DNA of 64,000 nt. Source: Cyanophora paradoxa. Its lineage: Eukaryota; Glaucocystophyceae; Cyanophorales; Cyanophoraceae. The position numbers and the translations under genes were made by a program. The notes beneath the pieces are model-generated. The model was not told the origin of the DNA, did not search any database, and saw only the letters and a list, made by a program, of their open reading frames with translations. This document shows positions 60,330 through 64,000 of the stretch, in pieces (position 1 is the first letter of the stretch; each line of letters starts with the position of its first letter). The stretch spans positions 248,001 through 312,000 of the forward strand of contig QPMI01000416.1 in the NCBI GenBank assembly GCA_004431415.1. Reading direction: 5' to 3'.

Positions 60330-60350
60330 TCCTCTATATATACCTTAGAT

Positions 60351-61196
60351 TTATGGTTGTGGATCTCTACCGCCGACGGGATTGTATAGATTGGTGTTTA
60401 GATATTGACCGAATCGGTTAGCCGTCGCGATTGCGTCGTTTCTTTCGGCATACATAATAACTCTATAATTTCCGAGTTGTGTAGCTCTTATTATAAATTG
60501 GTTATCTTGTGTATCTAAAAGAGGTATTGAGTGGAACGCCTGACCGAAATTATCTATGGGGATAATGTGTATCGTTAGGCGTGGTCTTGCTCCGTCGGTT
60601 CTTCTACATAGTGCGTAAATGTCCTCTGGTATCGTGTCTCTATATCTATAATGATTTCCCAACGGTTCTAAAACATCGGCTACCGCTGTTTGTAAACTAA
60701 TAACGATTGTATAAATCTTAATAATATACGGCTCATTCATACCTGGGCAATATGTCCTAATTCGTGTGTTCTCATCGTCGGGGTTTGGTTGGTCATTTAC
60801 GATTAGAGGCGCTCCAATGATACCACCGACTCGGAGACCATCACCAATGTAAGCGCCTCCCGATCTACATTTAATTGCTCCGTTTCTCGATTCATAAGCA
60901 AAGTTTGTAACCTTGTTATCATCATTATAACTGTCGGGATCTCCATAAAAAGCGTTAAAATTTGCATTTGTTACAAGGAGTTTAGTAGTTTTCACAATGC
61001 CGTTATTTTTGTCACATCTTAACTCTTTCAGTCGCAATTTATGCGTATCACCAAAAGTATTAAGAGTAGGTGCAAGTTCGGTAGATTCGAGACCATCTAC
61101 ATTATCGATAACAGCATGTTGTAATACGTGATTAGCCGGCGCGGCTAATGAAAGTTGCGCTGTTAAGATACGCTCAGGTGGAGCGGGTGCCGCCAT
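60351..61196 (-). CDS. Fibre-like surface protein 3 (element 3)
   Basis: 281 residues. The first ~115 residues hold the domain shared by the three proteins of this cluster: VLQHAVIDNVDGLESTE, LRLKELRCDKNNGIVKTTKLLVTNANF and GGAYIGDGLRVGG. The remaining 165 residues form an unrelated-looking head. The shared part is inferred to anchor in the capsid and the variable part to contact host cells. It follows fibre-like protein 2 by 19 bp. Confidence 0.6.
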   Translation of the reverse strand: MAAPAPPERILTAQLSLAAPANHVLQHAVIDNVDGLESTELAPTLNTFGDTHKLRLKELRCDKNNGIVKTTKLLVTNANFNAFYGDPDSYNDDNKVTNFAYESRNGAIKCRSGGAYIGDGLRVGGIIGAPLIVNDQPNPDDENTRIRTYCPGMNEPYIIKIYTIVISLQTAVADVLEPLGNHYRYRDTIPEDIYALCRRTDGARPRLTIHIIPIDNFGQAFHSIPLLDTQDNQFIIRATQLGNYRVIMYAERNDAIATANRFGQYLNTNLYNPVGGRDPQP

Positions 61197-61215
61197 TTAA
61201 TATATTAAAACATAA

Positions 61216-62058
61216 TTATGGTGTGGGATCACCTGGGAACGGATCATCGTAGAAGTTATTTAGGTTGTTATCGGGATTGAGACCACGTGTAGCCGCCACA
61301 GCGGCTGGATCTGTTCGCATTCCGAAAATGAGAATATCGTAACCTCCTACTTCTGTCGTCCAAACATTGAATGTTGCGGGGTTCTGGTTGTCAAATTCCA
61401 CCCAACCTCTACCGCGTCCGATTCCCTGAACAAAGAAAGTATAAGCCGGACCAATAATACCATTTTGTGAACGACATATAGACTCAATAGATTTAGGAAT
61501 AGCGATATTTGGTAGTAACCAATTTCCCAAAATTCCATCGGGTTGTGTTGCATTTACGTTATCTACCGCAACTCTAACCATTCCAAACACGTAAGGATAG
61601 TCTCCACATGGAGTATACATACGGATACGTTGCGGATTCTCCGCATGCTCAGGTAGAGTATCGGGAATATCGGTAACGGCAACGGAGGATGCAAGCATAC
61701 CCGACACACGACAACCGCCACCAATAACAGCGCCACCTGATCGGACAACAGCGGCGGCACGTTCTCCGTCAAAATCTAACGTTCTAATATCCACACCCCA
61801 TGCGTCAGGTTGCCCAATACCCGCGTTAAAATTCGCATTTGTTACAAGAAGCTGAGTAGTTTTAACCACTCCTGAATTCTTATCGGCTCGTAGTTCTTTC
61901 ACACGTATCATACTGTTTTTATCGAATGCATTCGCGGAATTAGCCCGTTCCGTAGATTCCACACCGCGGATTTCATCGGCTACCTCGTGTTGTCGAAAGT
62001 GGACGGCGGGCGATCCCAAAGCGTAAACAGGTAATTGCACACGATTATATTCGCCCAT
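61216..62058 (-). CDS. Fibre-like surface protein 2 (element 3)
   Basis: 280 residues. Shares with its neighbours HFRQHEVADEIRGVESTE, IRVKELRADKNSGVVKTTQ and SGGAVIGGGCRVSG. Its head (about residues 120-280) is related to that of protein 3 in length and layout (an IRMYTPCGDYPYV-type segment in each), suggesting these two are the closest pair. Role as a virion surface protein is inference from the domain plan. Confidence 0.6.
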   Translation of the reverse strand: MGEYNRVQLPVYALGSPAVHFRQHEVADEIRGVESTERANSANAFDKNSMIRVKELRADKNSGVVKTTQLLVTNANFNAGIGQPDAWGVDIRTLDFDGERAAAVVRSGGAVIGGGCRVSGMLASSVAVTDIPDTLPEHAENPQRIRMYTPCGDYPYVFGMVRVAVDNVNATQPDGILGNWLLPNIAIPKSIESICRSQNGIIGPAYTFFVQGIGRGRGWVEFDNQNPATFNVWTTEVGGYDILIFGMRTDPAAVAATRGLNPDNNLNNFYDDPFPGDPTP

Positions 62059-62170
62059 TGCTTCTTTTACTAAGAAGGAAAGAAAAATAAACGACTTTCA
62101 AGAAGGACATGCAAGATACATGCCTTTCTTATGCATGATCTATGAAAAATAACAATAAACCCATCTCTCT

Positions 62171-62434
62171 TTACATAGGAGCACTCACAGTAATTTCGCT
62201 TGCCTTTCGAACAGTCCCCCGATTAAACGCTTGCTCTACAATCGCTTCCTTTGTGAGTGGAATCGGAATTCCAGCAGCAATACACGATTTAACTTCTTTG
62301 TCCACAATCTCATCAATCGCGATTCTCGCCCTATTATGAGCAGCATTATCGATCCAATCCTGAACAGAGTAGGCACAGTATTCCATTCCCAGTTTTTCAG
62401 TATCAGTTAGAACTACTTGATAGATGTTCGACAT
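62171..62434 (-). CDS. Small unknown protein inside the fibre cluster (element 3)
   Basis: 87 residues: LGMEYCAYSVQDWIDNAAHN, RARIAIDEIVDKEVKSCI and IPIPLTKEAIVEQAFNRG. This resembles small accessory proteins seen beside phage tail-fibre genes (helical, with WIDNxxxNRxRIAIDEIV), but I cannot name a family. It lies 9 bp downstream of the next fibre gene's stop, likely in the same unit. Confidence 0.55.
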   Translation of the reverse strand: MSNIYQVVLTDTEKLGMEYCAYSVQDWIDNAAHNRARIAIDEIVDKEVKSCIAAGIPIPLTKEAIVEQAFNRGTVRKASEITVSAPM

Positions 62435-62443
62435 TCTTTTACT

Positions 62444-63457
62444 TTATGTTGCAGAAATTAATTCACCAGAAAAAATCGTGTAACTCCCGCCATACTCGCC
62501 ATATAAACTACCTGTTCTAATATATATTCTAACGGAGTCTCCGGCTACAAGATTTAAATTTACATTGAATAATGCGGGAACATATGCAACACCGACAGCT
62601 GTGGAAGCTAGTATTTCAATACTCGATGGATCAGCATTATTAACATGTATTGCAACTTTGGTTTGAACTGTGACGTTTCCAGTAAATGCAGCGAGCATGA
62701 ATTTATAATCACCATTAACAGGAGCTGTAAATTTACCTGTCGAAGAATCGAAACAGTTGCCGTGATTTAATATTGTTCGACCATAAGTGGTTATATATGC
62801 AGCAGAATTAACTGGTGCAACTAATGCAACAGAAAATCGTGGATGATTAGGAAGTGCAAGATAAGAGTTCGCCCCATTAATTGTAAGACCTTTCCAGTTG
62901 TAAGTTCCAGCGACTGCATTCGGTGTTGAATTGGTGGAAGTTTTCACAAATGTAGAAGCGATATTCTCATTATTTCGCTTAATTACTAATTCTGTGTTCG
63001 CCCCAGAATCAATAGTCGTCGTTTTAACTGTCCCAAATGATCCAGCTGTAAGGCTTCCATTGATTGTCGCATTTCCAGTAATTGTCGCATTCCCATTCAC
63101 CCCCAAGCCAGTCCCAATCCATGCCCCACCACTGTAAACTTGAAAAGCCGCGGAATTCCTATCAGCCGGATCGAAAGCTGTTTTATAATCCGCTTGACCT
63201 TCATATAGATTTTCTTTGGTGACCAGCCCCGAAGATATTGCGGGTCGATTCGATACGATCATTTGAGTAGCTTTAACGATTCCACCAGCCTTGTCGGCTC
63301 TGAGTTCTTTGACTCTGAGTATGGAGGTCTCATTGAAAGAATCGGTTTTCGCTGTCTCAGTCGAAGGGAATGACTCGTTTAGATCATATACAGTGTGTTG
63401 CACGTTATGGACAGCACTGGCTGATAAGGAAAACACAGGCGTGAACACAGTCGACAT
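62444..63457 (-). CDS. Fibre-like surface protein 1 with C1q-like head (element 3)
   Basis: 337 residues. Shared N-terminal part: HNVQHTVYDLNESFPSTETA, LRVKELRADKAGGIVKATQ and SGGAWIGTGLGVNG. A repetitive stem NATITGNATINGSLTAG follows. The last ~130 residues look like a C1q/TNF-type jelly roll: FSVALVAPV near the start, ILNHGNCFDSSTGKFTAPVN and GDYKFMLAAF, then a GDSVRIYIRTG strand. C1q-like trimers are common receptor-binding heads. The gene is read in the same direction as the other fibre genes. Confidence 0.7.
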   Translation of the reverse strand: MSTVFTPVFSLSASAVHNVQHTVYDLNESFPSTETAKTDSFNETSILRVKELRADKAGGIVKATQMIVSNRPAISSGLVTKENLYEGQADYKTAFDPADRNSAAFQVYSGGAWIGTGLGVNGNATITGNATINGSLTAGSFGTVKTTTIDSGANTELVIKRNNENIASTFVKTSTNSTPNAVAGTYNWKGLTINGANSYLALPNHPRFSVALVAPVNSAAYITTYGRTILNHGNCFDSSTGKFTAPVNGDYKFMLAAFTGNVTVQTKVAIHVNNADPSSIEILASTAVGVAYVPALFNVNLNLVAGDSVRIYIRTGSLYGEYGGSYTIFSGELISAT

Positions 63458-63477
63458 CTTTTGATTGTTCTTTATTA

Positions 63478-64000
63478 TTACGTGAGAATATTATTGTTTT
63501 GGAGAGGTCCGACAGCAATCCAATGGAGTTTAAGCGTTCTTTCGTTTTGTGGCACATTCGTATAATTGATCGCCGAATAACAAGTAAATATAGCAATCCA
63601 GGTGAATTTATTTTTGAAACCAACACGGTTCCCACTCACAAATTCAGCGGAGATATATATGCTATTGGTGAAATCGACACTCGTTAAAATAATACTGTTT
63701 TCGAGAGTAGCATTAACTATTGGATCACTATAATATGGGGTAGAAAACGTAACGGTTCCTGATGCTGTAAACACTTGCCCTACTGTATAAACTTGATTAG
63801 GTATAACTACATCCGCTGTCCCCTGTTGCACATATGCATTTGGATTTACATAGCTACCGAAATTCGTGAGCAACTCGATGCTGTGATTGTGAGTAGGTGG
63901 CGAAGTAGGTGTGTTAATCAGGTCATCATAATTTCCACTTGTAGCCACAGCATGTAGGTTTGGTGTGTTTATCAGATCATCATAATTTCCACTTGTAGCC
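63478..64000 (-). CDS. Fibre-like protein with SGNYDDLINTP repeats, cut by right edge (element 3)
   Basis: The frame is open on the minus strand from the window end to a stop at 63,478. It starts, as visible, with two 18-residue repeats VATSGNYDDLINTPNLHA, of the kind (SxSYNDLxNKP) found in phage and giant-virus tail-fibre shafts. The C-terminal ~120 residues form a compact beta-rich head (VYTVGQVFTASGTVTFSTP, RTLKLHWIAVGPLQ). It is the most upstream visible gene of the minus-strand fibre cluster. Its N-terminus and more repeats lie outside the window. Confidence 0.65.
   Translation of the reverse strand, partial: ATSGNYDDLINTPNLHAVATSGNYDDLINTPTSPPTHNHSIELLTNFGSYVNPNAYVQQGTADVVIPNQVYTVGQVFTASGTVTFSTPYYSDPIVNATLENSIILTSVDFTNSIYISAEFVSGNRVGFKNKFTWIAIFTCYSAINYTNVPQNERTLKLHWIAVGPLQNNNILT

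Larger units (their letters stand above)
45642..64000. mobile_element. Element 3: AT-rich Polinton-like virus insertion, right end outside window
   Basis: From about 45.64 kb composition changes to AT-rich and genes become compact and intronless. It holds two penton-like proteins, MCP, packaging ATPase, SF3 helicase, Polinton-type polymerase and a fibre cluster. No integrase is seen in the visible 18 kb. It differs in gene order and in MCP sequence from elements 1 and 2, so it is a separate lineage. Most genes are intact apart from the polymerase. Confidence 0.8.

Noticed and set aside
59727-64000. Search for an integrase or protease gene in visible element 3
   Set aside because: No DDE, tyrosine-recombinase or adenovirus-type protease motif was found in the open frames; such genes may lie beyond the right edge.

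Overview
The window is eukaryotic nuclear DNA, probably from a single-celled alga or other protist. It has GT-AG introns of about 55-210 bp, a Ser/Pro-repeat membrane-protein gene, a LINE-type retrotransposon and three separate virus-like elements of the Polinton / Polinton-like virus (PLV) kind. I cannot name the host from the sequence. Element genes sit between host genes and carry few introns.

Element 1 (1 to about 6.6 kb, cut by the left edge) encodes the N-terminal part of a Polinton-type protein-primed DNA polymerase, a packaging ATPase, a major capsid protein (MCP), a penton-like minor capsid protein, an AT-hook protein with frameshifts and an HNH-AP2 nuclease. Element 2 (8,613-20,088) is complete: 404-bp terminal inverted repeats, a 6-bp target duplication (TCTTGT), ATPase, MCP, penton, a basic accessory protein, a large polymerase-helicase fusion and a retroviral-type integrase. 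Several of its genes carry single frameshifts. Elements 1 and 2 share the capsid module but not the replication module.

Between and beyond these lies a host locus with two paralogous multi-exon genes. Gene A is at about 6.62-7.5 kb. Gene B runs from about 7.9 to 32.96 kb. Gene B is interrupted twice, each time inside an exon: by element 2 at 8,612 and by an 8.5-kb LINE on the minus strand (23,418-31,903, 18-bp target duplication). With both insertions ignored its exons read in phase, except for one unresolved frame change after the stalk exon, and predict a type I membrane protein: kelch-like part, Ser/Pro stalk, ectodomain, one membrane span, repeated cytosolic tail. Gene A keeps the empty site for element 2.

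From 33 to 45.6 kb the DNA is GC-rich and palindrome-rich host sequence: a TPR gene with C-rich introns, a tandem array of small Cys-rich secreted-type genes, and minus-strand host genes, one of which is a complete two-exon gene for a 133-residue membrane protein.

At about 45.64 kb the sequence becomes AT-rich and element 3 begins, running off the right edge. It has two penton-like genes, an MCP, an ATPase, a D5-type SF3 helicase, a Polinton-type polymerase broken by two frameshifts, small unknown genes, three copies of a TGTAACAGG hairpin, and a minus-strand cluster of fibre-like proteins that share an N-terminal domain but differ in their C-terminal heads. Its left end may be marked by a 28-bp perfect inverted repeat.
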